NCBI GenBank assembly: GCA_022486815.1
Contig: JAKVJW010000007.1
Location: 1 to 64,000 of the forward strand
Origin: Prevotella sp.
GTDB lineage: Bacteria > Bacteroidota > Bacteroidia > Bacteroidales > Bacteroidaceae
DNA: 64,000 nt
Direction: 5' to 3'
Of this stretch, positions 28,044 to 37,167 are shown in pieces (positions within the stretch are counted from its first letter, which is position 1; the number at the start of each line of letters is the position of its first letter). The position numbers and the translations under genes are program-made. Below the pieces are notes generated by a model, which was not told the DNA's origin, made no database searches, and saw only the letters and a list, made by a program, of their open reading frames with translations.

Positions 28044-28577
28044 CTAAAGGAAGAACAAAATTGGGTTATCTTTTGTCGCTTTTCGAAGGGAATCCATGGC
28101 TTTTGCCTTTACGGCTTTTACTGTATTTACACTAATATTCAACATCTCGGCAATTTCCTTACCACTCTTACCATCTATAGAAAGAAGCATTATCTGTCGT
28201 CTCCTCTCAGGAAGCTTTTGTATTTCTTCGTATAAGCGTCTGACGAGTTCCTCCTTAACTGTGTCGGAAAAACTATCGTCAATCAACTGCTGATTCATAT
28301 TATCCGTTATCTCAACGTGCTTACGAGTCTTTCGGAGATGATACAATGAATTATTATATATAGCTTTATAAAGATAATAAGTAAGATGTTTTTGGGAATC
28401 AAATTTATAGTCACTAACCCAAAGGTTAAGAAGTGTTTCTTGTACTATATCTTTGGCTAATTCAAAATCATGCAGATAATCCGTTGCATAGCAACATAAA
28501 GGCGCATAGTATAAATCAAAAAGAACTTCCCAATTCTTTTCGTCACGCTCATTTATTTTCTCTATTACCAAAACCAT
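28044..28577 (-). CDS. ECF-family RNA polymerase sigma factor
   Basis: A 177-residue ECF sigma factor of the Bacteroidetes SusCD-associated type. Region 2 is seen in DFELAKDIVQETLLNLWVSD and region 4 in LPERRRQIMLLSIDGKSGKE, followed by a helix-turn-helix. It lies upstream of and in line with the fecR gene, so it probably activates the 14.9-28.6 kb locus. A near-perfect promoter ends only 9 bp before the ATG. Confidence 0.93.
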   Translation of the reverse strand: MVLVIEKINERDEKNWEVLFDLYYAPLCCYATDYLHDFELAKDIVQETLLNLWVSDYKFDSQKHLTYYLYKAIYNNSLYHLRKTRKHVEITDNMNQQLIDDSFSDTVKEELVRRLYEEIQKLPERRRQIMLLSIDGKSGKEIAEMLNISVNTVKAVKAKAMDSLRKATKDNPILFFL

Positions 28578-28586
28578 AAGATTTTA

Positions 28587-28617
28587 CAAAGTTAAATAAT
28601 TTTCCATAATACACAAA
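28587..28617 (-). promoter_or_regulatory. Promoter of the sigma/fecR/SusCD locus
   Basis: On the minus strand TTTG (28617-28614), 19 bp, TAACTTTG (28594-28587). The start site would fall only a few bases before the ATG at 28577, so the leader is very short or absent. Confidence 0.7.
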
Positions 28618-28780
28618 AGAAACATATTTTTTTAGTATTTTTATCAAACCATATTTATAAATAAAACAATATGTATTACGCCTGATTTATGTAGTTAAAA
28701 TCTGATTATAAAATTCCAGCCGTTTTCGGGATTCTCGATTGTCTTATTACCTGATTTTCCTTGAAGGTCAAAAAAAATAG

Positions 28781-28797
28781 TTCCTATAAGTTAGGAA
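28781..28797. promoter_or_regulatory. Inverted repeat upstream of the second sigma gene
   Basis: TTCCTA-TAAGT-TAGGAA, a perfect 6-bp inverted repeat 31 bp before the start at 28828. It could be an operator or a small leader hairpin; its role is unknown. Confidence 0.35.
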
Positions 28798-28827
28798 TTT
28801 CCATTTTCATGTGTATAAGAAAGTAAG

Positions 28828-29316
28828 ATGGTACAGAAAAAGATCATAGAGCAGTTATTTCGACGATACTATCGGCCAATGGTACATCTGGCAAGAATCC
28901 TTCTTCATGATGATAAGGAAAGCGAGGATGTTGTCAGCGATATATTCTTAGAATTGATGAACAAGAATATCGTACCAGAAGGCAATACGGCCCTAGCCTT
29001 CCTGATAACAAGTGTCCGCAACAGGTGCCTGAATATTATCCGGAATCAAAACATTCAACAACGTATCCTTCATCTTTATCTCCTGGATGATAAACTGGAT
29101 GAACATGAAGCAGAAGAAAAGGAAGAAAGAATTCGTCAGATAAGGCTGGTCATTGATGAAGAACTATCCGATGACAATCGCAGGATTCTCCTTGAACATT
29201 ATCAAGAGCATCTTACTTATCACGAGATAGCCTTTCGGGAAGGCATCAGCGAGGTAACTGTTTACAAACACCTGAAGAAGTCTTTAGATACCATTAAAGA
29301 ATTAGTGAAGCGTTAA
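28828..29316 (+). CDS. ECF-family sigma factor (second cassette)
   Basis: A 162-residue ECF sigma factor. Region 2 is seen in DDKESEDVVSDIFLELMNKN and RNRCLNIIRNQNIQQRIL; region 4 in ILLEHYQEHLTYHEIAFREG and SEVTVYKHLKKSL. It is divergent from the first sigma gene and followed after 12 bp by a short anti-sigma-like gene, then an outer-membrane receptor. Confidence 0.92.
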   Translation: MVQKKIIEQLFRRYYRPMVHLARILLHDDKESEDVVSDIFLELMNKNIVPEGNTALAFLITSVRNRCLNIIRNQNIQQRILHLYLLDDKLDEHEAEEKEERIRQIRLVIDEELSDDNRRILLEHYQEHLTYHEIAFREGISEVTVYKHLKKSLDTIKELVKR

Positions 29317-29328
29317 TAATGAACGACA

Positions 29329-29970
29329 ATGGAAAAGATTAAACAACTTATACAGATGATGGAGCATCCGGAGCAGTATTCGAATGACCAATGGAGAGAA
29401 ATCCTGAAAGACAAGGATTGCCGGGAATATTATCAATTGATATCAGAGACAGACAATGCCATCAACGACAAGCCTCTTTCTGATAAAGATGTCAACCGAG
29501 CACAGAAGGATTTTGAAAGCAAATATACCCCCTCAACCCCTCATTTATTGTTATTGAAAAAGATCGCAGCAATTTTCATCGGCCTTATACTTATCTCTTG
29601 TATCGCCATAGCTGCAGTATCTATTGTCAAACACCATCAACAGACACAGACACCACCAACTCATAAGGGAATCGTAAATCACAAGATAAAAAACAGTTTA
29701 AAGACAGTAGTGATGAAGACTGACTCTGTAAGAAGAAAGTCAGATATTGCTGGAGAAAAACGATTTATCAACGTGTCTCTGGAGAATATTCTTCAGCAAA
29801 TAGCTGTTTACTATCATGTAAAAGTTTCTTTCACAGACGGAAAAGCCACAAAGATAAGACTTTTCTTCAACTGGAATCAGAATAATACGCTTCCCCAGAT
29901 AGTGGAACAACTCAATAATTTTGAAGAGTTCCACATCACCTTATCTGATAATACCCTAACAGTAAAGTAA
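29329..29970 (+). CDS. Short anti-sigma-like membrane protein (DUF4974-type C-terminus)
   Basis: A 213-residue protein with a cytoplasmic N-terminus (DNAINDKPLSDKDVNRAQKD), one membrane helix (about residues 78-100, KIAAIFIGLILISCIAIAAV) and a C-terminal domain of DUF4974/STN type (FINVSLENILQQIAVYYHVK). The central FecR domain of standard anti-sigma factors is missing, leaving only a 45-residue linker. Position between sigma and receptor genes suggests it carries the signal between them. Confidence 0.7.
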   Translation: MEKIKQLIQMMEHPEQYSNDQWREILKDKDCREYYQLISETDNAINDKPLSDKDVNRAQKDFESKYTPSTPHLLLLKKIAAIFIGLILISCIAIAAVSIVKHHQQTQTPPTHKGIVNHKIKNSLKTVVMKTDSVRRKSDIAGEKRFINVSLENILQQIAVYYHVKVSFTDGKATKIRLFFNWNQNNTLPQIVEQLNNFEEFHITLSDNTLTVK

Positions 29971-29972
29971 AC

Positions 29973-32540
29973 ATGAAAAAACTATTGATACTCCTTCTGT
30001 GTTGCTTTACCGGCATGTCTTCCGTCGCCCAAAGTATCACCCATAAATATAATGATGTGTCTATCTCAGATGCTCTTCAGTCGATAAGTAAGGTTTCAAA
30101 AGACTACATCATCAACTTTGTCTACAATGATCTGGAAGACTTTAAGGTGACAACTGATATCCGTAATAAGAGTATTCCAGTTGCCATTCGACAGATGATC
30201 GGCTTCTATCCTATTGGCATGAAGATAACCAAGGGCGGAACGGATATCAAAGGCCAGCCATTACCAGATATGATCTTTGTAGAATACTTGCAGAAAGAAG
30301 ACCGTAAAGTGACAGGAAAAATACTTGATGAGCATGGACAACCTATGGAATTTGTCAATGTTTCCATCCTACAGCCAAAAGACTCAAGTTTCATTAATGG
30401 AGGCGTGACTACAGAAACCGGCGATTTCGTCATCCCATGCAATCAGGCAAATGTGTTACTAAAGATTTCCTATATAGGCTATCGCACCCTTTACCGCCAT
30501 TTTGCATCTGCCCGTGTGGGAAGCATCTCAATGATACCTGACGCTTACCGCATCAAAGGTGTCACAGTAAAAGGCCATCACAAAGTAGAGATGGTAGACC
30601 GCTCCATCTATACATTCTCCGAAGAACAAATCAAAAACTCTAATCAGGCTCAGCAGCTTATTGCCACCCTTCCTGGACTTCGCATTGACCGTATGAACAA
30701 TACCCTTGCCACCCTCTCCGGAAAGTCGCTCAAGATTCTTATCAACGGCATTGAAGCCAGTGACAATGACTTGAAAATGCTCAAGCCCAAGGAAATCAAG
30801 AATGTGGAATACTATACGGTACCACCGGCTCGATATGCTGATGCCGGAACACTAATTAACATCCATACGCGGAAAGCAGATGACGGCTATGCTGCCGGAG
30901 TTGATGTTATGCAGGGATTCAAGCATGGTTTCAATAACTCTGCCATCTTTGCTAAATATAACCACGGCAATAGTCAGTTCTCCTTCGACTACAACTTTTC
31001 CTGGCGCAATGTCCCCAATTGCGATGATCAGTATTACTACAGTTTTATGGATAATGGCAATAAAACTAACTATAACTATAAAGGAAAATATCATTTTGGT
31101 TATACCACACAAGACTTCAATCTGAAATACCTCTATAGCCGTGACGACAGTCTGAACTTTCAGGCAAAGTTCACACCTTCCATCTTCTCCTGGTTCAATA
31201 ACAGCCATAATAACATTTCGGCTGAAAATAATTCGCAACGGAAAAGTGGATGGAATGCTCAAAAGCGACACCAAAACAGTTTCAGTCCTTCCATAGACCT
31301 CTATTTTGACAAGAAACTGAATTATGGGCAGGAATTGACCACTGACATCGTGGGCACATGGTTCCACAATCGGGAGAACAACAATAACCAACAGTACGAA
31401 GAGCAGGAACAAGTTCTTGATGATAACATGCGACAACACAACAACAAGTATTCTCTTATCGGCGAACTAGCCTACAGCAAGGAATGGAAAAAGGTCAAAC
31501 TCTCACTCGGCTATAAAGCAACACTGGCAAAATCCGACTTTAAGATCAGTAATGTCCTCTCTGATTATCAGGAATATCAATACCATGCTACCGACGATAA
31601 ACATTATGCTTACGCACAGTTGAACGGCGACATCCTCAAAATGGGATATCGTCTCAGCATGGGTGGCACGTATGTTCATTCCAGCAATGACGACACACAT
31701 TATAACAAATGGTATTTTACTCCAATGGCAGAGTTCAGCTACCCGATGGGAAACGGGATATTACGCTTGGAAGGGGATGTCAATACTGATATTCCGTCAA
31801 TCGCAGACTTGAGCAATAACAGTACAGTGACGATTCCTGGATTGTACCGCCATGGTAATCCTTATCTGAAGAGCGCACTGAATAAGAGTATGAAACTATC
31901 TTATTCGCTCAACACACCTTATATTAATATGGATATCAATTTCGGCCTGAACAAGATCAATAATGCGATCAGTAACTACTACCAATGGCAGGAGCTAAAT
32001 GGAGACCGTGTCATTGTCTCCAGACCGGAGAACTGTGATTATATGCTCGACTATGGTTTTAAAGGTGCTTTCAATATCAATCCTTTCAAGAGTGACCTTC
32101 TTGTCTTGTCACTAGAAACCGGCTATTTATGGCAAAAGGAGAAAAGTGAAATCATTGGAATCCATCATTATCATTATCTTCCTTTGGAATGGACAATAGA
32201 TTTCAGGAAAGGTAACTGGGGAGCAGAATATTACCAGAGGATACCTGGTAAAGTCTTGAGAGGCACTAATATTGACTCTGAAGAGAATACACAAACCCTC
32301 TATTTCTTTTATCAGCATAAACAGTTGCATATAGGTTTTTATATTCTCTTCCCCTTTACAGCAGCAAAGTATACTTCCGACATTCTCAGCAACGAAGTCC
32401 TTGACTATCATAGCATGAGCAAGGTAACAGAACAGGCTCGTACCATAGGCATACACGTAAGCTACAATATTTTCTCAGGCAAGCAGAAAGAACTACGGAA
32501 GAAGATAGACAATAAGGACAGTGATCAGGGATTCTTCTAA
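29973..32540 (+). CDS. TonB-dependent receptor-like outer-membrane barrel protein
   Basis: An 855-residue outer-membrane protein: signal peptide (MKKLLILLLCCFTGMSSVAQ), STN-like domain (NDVSISDALQSISKVSKDYI), carboxypeptidase-regulatory domain (VTGKILDEHGQPMEFVNVSI), plug (LIATLPGLRIDRMNNTLATL) and a barrel of the outer-membrane beta-barrel (OMP_b-brl_3) type. It starts 2 bp after the anti-sigma-like gene. There is no SusD partner, so it may act mainly as a sensor or import a small ligand. Confidence 0.85.
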   Translation: MKKLLILLLCCFTGMSSVAQSITHKYNDVSISDALQSISKVSKDYIINFVYNDLEDFKVTTDIRNKSIPVAIRQMIGFYPIGMKITKGGTDIKGQPLPDMIFVEYLQKEDRKVTGKILDEHGQPMEFVNVSILQPKDSSFINGGVTTETGDFVIPCNQANVLLKISYIGYRTLYRHFASARVGSISMIPDAYRIKGVTVKGHHKVEMVDRSIYTFSEEQIKNSNQAQQLIATLPGLRIDRMNNTLATLSGKSLKILINGIEASDNDLKMLKPKEIKNVEYYTVPPARYADAGTLINIHTRKADDGYAAGVDVMQGFKHGFNNSAIFAKYNHGNSQFSFDYNFSWRNVPNCDDQYYYSFMDNGNKTNYNYKGKYHFGYTTQDFNLKYLYSRDDSLNFQAKFTPSIFSWFNNSHNNISAENNSQRKSGWNAQKRHQNSFSPSIDLYFDKKLNYGQELTTDIVGTWFHNRENNNNQQYEEQEQVLDDNMRQHNNKYSLIGELAYSKEWKKVKLSLGYKATLAKSDFKISNVLSDYQEYQYHATDDKHYAYAQLNGDILKMGYRLSMGGTYVHSSNDDTHYNKWYFTPMAEFSYPMGNGILRLEGDVNTDIPSIADLSNNSTVTIPGLYRHGNPYLKSALNKSMKLSYSLNTPYINMDINFGLNKINNAISNYYQWQELNGDRVIVSRPENCDYMLDYGFKGAFNINPFKSDLLVLSLETGYLWQKEKSEIIGIHHYHYLPLEWTIDFRKGNWGAEYYQRIPGKVLRGTNIDSEENTQTLYFFYQHKQLHIGFYILFPFTAAKYTSDILSNEVLDYHSMSKVTEQARTIGIHVSYNIFSGKQKELRKKIDNKDSDQGFF

Positions 32541-32620
32541 AGAATACTCGTAACTGTTCAACCATAAAAAAGAGTTGCAGAATATCTTTTAAGGGTACTC
32601 ATATTGATATAAGATTCGAT

Positions 32621-33118
32621 TCATGCTTTGTTAGAAACAGGGAATTTCAGTTTACTTGTATCATAGCCTCTTCGTCGGGCTTCTGCAAAGATATTGTTAC
32701 AAATCTCTTTTGGCAAACTCTTATTTCTCGACAAGATCCATAGATAACTGGAATTTCCGGCACCTACCAACGCCCACTGATAATCTGTATCCAACATTAA
32801 TATTCTGTAATCTGAATAGAATCTCCAGAAGAAAGAAACACGTAGCAAACCGGGAATTGAAGTGACTTTCGCATGACCGATTATATTACTTCTCTTTTTC
32901 TTCCGGATATTCCATCCTGAATTCTCCACTTTTACGGTTCCATCTTCTTTCAATGTATATTCTGCCATTACATCTGTCAGACCACGTTCAAACCGATGAT
33001 CCATCCGCGCTACCTCATGCCAAAGACCCAGATACCGTTTTAGGTCAAAGTGTTTGACTGGCTCCAGATCTAACTGTTCTTGTTTGCCTCTTCGAAAAAA
33101 ACTCATCATTTGTGTCAT
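32621..33118 (-). CDS. Lipocalin (Blc-like)
   Basis: A 165-residue lipocalin with the GxW motif and flanking residues (DLKRYLGLWHEVARMDHRFE) and a C-terminal block (YRILMLDTDYQWALVGAGNS, LWILSRNKSLP). Related bacterial Blc proteins bind lipids or hydrophobic ligands. Unlike E. coli Blc it has no lipoprotein signal, so a cytosolic location is implied unless a start was missed. Confidence 0.88.
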   Translation of the reverse strand: MTQMMSFFRRGKQEQLDLEPVKHFDLKRYLGLWHEVARMDHRFERGLTDVMAEYTLKEDGTVKVENSGWNIRKKKRSNIIGHAKVTSIPGLLRVSFFWRFYSDYRILMLDTDYQWALVGAGNSSYLWILSRNKSLPKEICNNIFAEARRRGYDTSKLKFPVSNKA

Positions 33119-33162
33119 CCTTATATTTAGATTGATATCATCTTCTAAAAATATTACGTGTT

Positions 33163-33951
33163 TTAAAGATTAATCCATTTGTTATTGATAAGTTGTATAC
33201 GACTAAACACCTTATAGGACATATAATAGTTAAGTCCTGCAAACACAAGAAACATCAGGGTTATAATAACTCCATCATTTATTAAAGCTATCTCAAAACC
33301 AAAACCAGACCACACCACGATAATTCCTAAAACTAAAAGAAGGAGAGAGGTTATAATCCATGCACACTTACGAAAAACAGTACCGCCAAGAGTATAGACA
33401 GAATGCATCCATATTATCCATATCAATACCAGCATATTACTTCTGACATAACAAGAATTAAATCCCCTTGCGTGCCCACCGAAAGATATATAATGATTTT
33501 CTAAAATGTCTGTGCTGATCAGACCAGTTTGAGATACTGGATACCGGAACATAGAAATAATCCACTGGATAAGATCGGCTGCAATCTGTGCAGCAACGAC
33601 ACAAAGTGTATAAAAAACAGTAACCATGACGATGCGCGCAAGAAACTTCTCCAGATTTGTAGCCGGCAACATCAAATAGTCCAGCGAACTTTTTCTGTTT
33701 TTCATATTCGAAAGGATCCACGAAGGAGTAAGAAACAGGAAAACAAAAAACATACCAAAAGTAACTCCGGCAGCACTATTAAGACGGTTAGGAAACGAAC
33801 TACTGGAAGAAAAGAACAGATCCGTAGTAAGAAAATAAATAGCTAGAAAAGCGATAAAAAATCCCATAGTGATCTTCGTCAAAGTAGACTTATTGTAATA
33901 TATTGTCCATTTCAGCACTTTTCCGAAACGATGAATATCAAATATTTTCAT
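33163..33951 (-). CDS. ABC transporter permease-like membrane protein
   Basis: A 262-residue protein with about six hydrophobic segments (for example TKITMGFFIAFLAIYFLTTD, GMFFVFLFLTPSWILSNMKN, ITSLLLLVLGIIVVWSGFGF). It has no signature motif, but lies 19 bp after an ABC ATPase gene controlled by a GntR/YtrA-type regulator. This is the layout of YtrA-type export operons. Confidence 0.7.
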   Translation of the reverse strand: MKIFDIHRFGKVLKWTIYYNKSTLTKITMGFFIAFLAIYFLTTDLFFSSSSSFPNRLNSAAGVTFGMFFVFLFLTPSWILSNMKNRKSSLDYLMLPATNLEKFLARIVMVTVFYTLCVVAAQIAADLIQWIISMFRYPVSQTGLISTDILENHYISFGGHARGFNSCYVRSNMLVLIWIIWMHSVYTLGGTVFRKCAWIITSLLLLVLGIIVVWSGFGFEIALINDGVIITLMFLVFAGLNYYMSYKVFSRIQLINNKWINL

Positions 33952-33970
33952 ATTGTATACTATTAAAAAA

Positions 33971-34792
33971 TTAATAATTTAACTTCCCCTTGGTTGCCGC
34001 ATTGAAAAAGAGCTCCAGATTGAGAGTTGTCTCCTCTTCCTCTGGCTTGCGGAAAGATATGGTCGCATTACCTTGAAAAGAAGGCTCTGCATATAAGACT
34101 TCGTCCATCTCTTGTGCACTGCGAAAAGTAAAGGCATACTTGCTGGTAATATCAGCGACAGAAGAATTGACAAGGATCTGTGAATTATCTAATATCATAA
34201 TGTGATCCAACAGACTTTCTAAATCATGAACCTGATGAGTGGAAATAATAAGAGTACTATCCTCTGTCACGTTTCTGGTAACAACCTTGCGAAACAAACT
34301 CTTCGACGGAATGTCGAGACCGTTGGTCGGCTCATCCATAAGCAGGTATCTGGTACCTGAAGCTAAAGCAAAACTCATATAGATTTTTTTCTTCTGACCC
34401 ATAGAGAGTTCCTTCAGATTGGGTTTCTCCGGTAATTCAAAGTCTCTCAGACAATTTCTGAGTACTTCTATATTGAAATGAGGATAAAAACTCTCATTCA
34501 TCTTAATAAACTCTCGCAGGGTTACCGGGGGCATATCGAACTCTTCCGGTACGATGAAAATGTCTTGCAAGGTAGCAGGCTGACGATCCTTGGAAGAAAT
34601 ACCATCAATAAGGATTTCCCCACTTTCAGGACGAAGAAGTCCTGAAATGAGGTAGAGTAATGTACTCTTACCCATACCATTTTTGCCCAGTAAACCATAG
34701 ATATGGTTACTTTCCAATGAAAAACTCAGATCTTTAAAAACAGGATACTTGCTGCCTGGATATTTAAAACTGATATGATTAATTCCGATCAT
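33971..34792 (-). CDS. ABC transporter ATP-binding protein
   Basis: A 273-residue ATPase. Walker A is GLLGKNGMGKSTLL (about 34-47), the signature is LSMGQKKK (about 131-138, an LSGGQ variant), and Walker B is YLLMDEPTNGLD. The H-loop is ISTHQVHD. A C-terminal extension of 60 residues follows. It probably energises the permease encoded by the next gene. Confidence 0.93.
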   Translation of the reverse strand: MIGINHISFKYPGSKYPVFKDLSFSLESNHIYGLLGKNGMGKSTLLYLISGLLRPESGEILIDGISSKDRQPATLQDIFIVPEEFDMPPVTLREFIKMNESFYPHFNIEVLRNCLRDFELPEKPNLKELSMGQKKKIYMSFALASGTRYLLMDEPTNGLDIPSKSLFRKVVTRNVTEDSTLIISTHQVHDLESLLDHIMILDNSQILVNSSVADITSKYAFTFRSAQEMDEVLYAEPSFQGNATISFRKPEEEETTLNLELFFNAATKGKLNY

Positions 34793-34858
34793 AATATTTC
34801 TACTTTTTTAATATTCAAATAAATATTGTTGATGTTAACGGTCAAAGTGTCTGTTTGG

Positions 34859-35236
34859 TTATCTATCAAGGATAGGATTGTTCTTGCTCTTAAGCCATTC
34901 ATCTTCTATGTCCCGGATACTAATGCCAAGAAGTCTCATCTGCCGGAAAAGTTCGGGTAGAGTCTCCTCAAGAAAAGCTTTCTTGCGAGAAACTATGATA
35001 GAATCTCTTGCACCTTCATTGACAAAATAACCCAAGCCCCTCTTATTATATACAACATGTTCACGGGCAAGCATATCATAAGCTTTTACAACTGTATTTG
35101 TATTAACTTCTAACATTACTGCATATTCCCTGACACTTGGTATACGGTCATGGGCGGCATATTTCCCTGATACGATCTCATCACACAGGCGATCTGCCAT
35201 CTGGACATATATTGCTTTGTTATTATTAAAATTCAT
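34859..35236 (-). CDS. GntR-family regulator, YtrA type
   Basis: A 125-residue regulator with an N-terminal winged helix (IYVQMADRLCDEIVSGKYAA, RIPSVREYAVMLEVNTNTVV) and only a short helical C-terminal part, as in the YtrA subfamily. It is the first gene of the GntR-ATPase-permease operon and probably represses it until a ligand, often a cell-envelope antibiotic, is present. The ligand is unknown. Confidence 0.9.
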   Translation of the reverse strand: MNFNNNKAIYVQMADRLCDEIVSGKYAAHDRIPSVREYAVMLEVNTNTVVKAYDMLAREHVVYNKRGLGYFVNEGARDSIIVSRKKAFLEETLPELFRQMRLLGISIRDIEDEWLKSKNNPILDR

Positions 35237-35290
35237 AAGTTCAATATTTATATTGCATTATTTCTACTTTAATTTCTTGAATAAAAGGTT

Positions 35291-35322
35291 CAAATATAAA
35301 TTTTTGACAACTCTAATATCAA
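35291..35322 (-). promoter_or_regulatory. Promoter of the GntR/ABC operon
   Basis: On the minus strand TTGA (35322-35319), 20 bp, TATATTTG (35298-35291), a close match to the Bacteroidetes consensus, 55 bp upstream of the GntR start. Confidence 0.6.
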
Positions 35323-35516
35323 CGCGGATAAATCTTCTGGCATCAATCACTTTTAGAGAATGAAGTACTCAGATTAGAACATATCATCTTTCTGTTGCTG
35401 CTGTTATAATTATTTTCATTATCATATTCATTATTACCCCACATTACTGGATTCAGGACTATTGTTATTTTTTATCTTATTCATCAGTAGTAGTGTACCA
35501 CATCTGTATAACACTA

Positions 35517-35548
35517 CAAATATAAATCAAATTTCATTATACGACAAA
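35517..35548 (-). promoter_or_regulatory. Second leftward promoter, possible small RNA start
   Basis: TTTG (35548-35545), 20 bp, TATATTTG (35524-35517) on the minus strand. It starts about 280 bp upstream of the GntR gene. The first transcribed bases would form a 7-bp hairpin (GTAGTGT / ACACTAC). Confidence 0.55.
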
Positions 35549-35847
35549 CACTAAAGGCAAAAAAGTGATTTAGAAACGGTTATATTTAACTTTTATACAC
35601 ATATACAAAGCATATACCCTTTAAAATTAGCAATTAATTAACATATCCGTACCATCATATTAGTACACGACCCAAGTAAAAACGTAAAACTGATAAAGAA
35701 ATTTTCTGTTTATCATATCACTATAAAGATATTTACAATTATTTCCAACTCATTACTTTAGACATCTATGGCTAATACAACTAATATTAAATTCTATCTT
35801 ATTCACGACAATATGATAAATATTCCATATATTTTTCCATCATAAGG

Positions 35848-35879
35848 TTTGTTTTTTAACGGATTTTCGTTTACCTTTG
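35848..35879 (+). promoter_or_regulatory. Promoter of the uracil permease gene
   Basis: TTTG (35848-35851), 20 bp, TACCTTTG (35872-35879). The predicted 5' leader is about 60 nt and contains a small hairpin (GGCT / AGCC flanked by A and T runs). Confidence 0.65.
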
Positions 35880-35944
35880 CAAAATAAAAGGACGGCTTAT
35901 TTTTTAAACAGCCTTTTATAGCAGAAACAAAACTAATATAATAA

Positions 35945-37159
35945 ATGGAAAATATGTCTTTGTCGACTGGCCGGAAAACAATTGTAGGAGTTCAGTTTCT
36001 CTTCGTTGCTTTCGGCGCCACAGTCCTTGTGCCACTTCTTGTCGGACTTGATCCTGCCACAGCTTTATTTACTGCTGGTCTGGGCACATTCATCTTTCAC
36101 CTCGTTACCAAAGGTAAGGTCCCAATATTTTTGGGAAGTAGTTTCGCTTTCATTGCTCCAATCATACAGGCCAGCAAACAATGGGGAATGGCTGGAACTT
36201 TAGCCGGCATCGTCGGAGTATCACTGGTTTACTTTATCACAAGTGCCCTTATCAAATGGCAGGGCAAAAAATTTCTTGATCGCATATTTCCCCCTGTCGT
36301 CATCGGTCCCATCATTATCCTTATAGGTCTGTCTTTATCCTCTTCTGCTGTCGATATGGCAAAGGAAAATTGGACGCTAGCCTTTATTTCGCTTATCACA
36401 GCAATCTGTATACTTTCTTTGGGTAAAGGGATGCTGAAACTAGTACCTATCGTATGTGGCATTGCTGCAGGATATATTGCAGCAGCATGTATGGGAGCAG
36501 TAGATTTCTCCGGTATAGAAAAAGCCGCATGGTTTGCCTTGCCTGGATCCATAGCCCATTTCCATCTGCCGGAATTCTCCTGGCAGCCAATCGTATTTAT
36601 GATACCGGTAGCCATTGCGCCAGTGATTGAGCATATCGGTGATGTATATGTGGTCAGTTCTGTTGCAGGAAAGGACTTTGTAAAAGATCCCGGACTCCAC
36701 CGCACAATGCTTGGTGATGGTATAGCTTGTCTGGCTGCTGCTTTTCTGGGGGGCCCTCCTGTCACCACTTATTCAGAAGTGACAGGTGCCATGCAGATTA
36801 CAAAAGTAAAAGATCCAATGGTAATACGTATTGCTGCCGGAACAGCTATCGTCTTCTCTGTCATAGGTAAACTGAGTGCCTTACTACAATCCATCCCTCG
36901 TGCTGTTTTAGGAGGCATCATGTTACTGCTCTTCGGTTCCATCGCCAGTATCGGCGTACAAAACCTGATTCAACATAAAGTAGATCTAAACGAGACTCGT
37001 AATATTATTATTGTATCCGTAACCCTTACGATGGGAATAGGAGGTGCGGTCCTACAGTTCGGTAACTTCACCATGAGTGGTATCGGTCTTTCTGCCATTA
37101 TAGGCGTTGTCACTAATTTACTTCTTCCTCAAACGAAGAAACCTGAGAAAAAAGAATAA
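35945..37159 (+). CDS. uraA: Uracil/xanthine permease (UraA family)
   Basis: A 404-residue inner-membrane transporter of the nucleobase-cation symporter 2 family. Typical features are QFLFVAFGATVLVPLLVGLD in TM1, the conserved histidine-containing loop APVIEHIGDVYVVSSVAGKD, and DGIACLAAAFLGGPPVTTYS with the GAMQITKV that follows. Length and about 12 to 14 hydrophobic segments are normal. Uracil is the likeliest substrate. Confidence 0.93.
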   Translation: MENMSLSTGRKTIVGVQFLFVAFGATVLVPLLVGLDPATALFTAGLGTFIFHLVTKGKVPIFLGSSFAFIAPIIQASKQWGMAGTLAGIVGVSLVYFITSALIKWQGKKFLDRIFPPVVIGPIIILIGLSLSSSAVDMAKENWTLAFISLITAICILSLGKGMLKLVPIVCGIAAGYIAAACMGAVDFSGIEKAAWFALPGSIAHFHLPEFSWQPIVFMIPVAIAPVIEHIGDVYVVSSVAGKDFVKDPGLHRTMLGDGIACLAAAFLGGPPVTTYSEVTGAMQITKVKDPMVIRIAAGTAIVFSVIGKLSALLQSIPRAVLGGIMLLLFGSIASIGVQNLIQHKVDLNETRNIIIVSVTLTMGIGGAVLQFGNFTMSGIGLSAIIGVVTNLLLPQTKKPEKKE

Positions 37160-37167
37160 AGGATTTC

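Larger units (their letters stand above)
35237..35944. other. Long AT-rich intergenic region with three predicted promoters
   Basis: These 708 bp hold no recognisable gene. The region contains two minus-strand promoters (35291-35322 and 35517-35548), a plus-strand promoter for the uracil permease (35848-35879) and a small hairpin in its leader. The stretch 35550-35840 shows nothing I can interpret. Confidence 0.6.
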
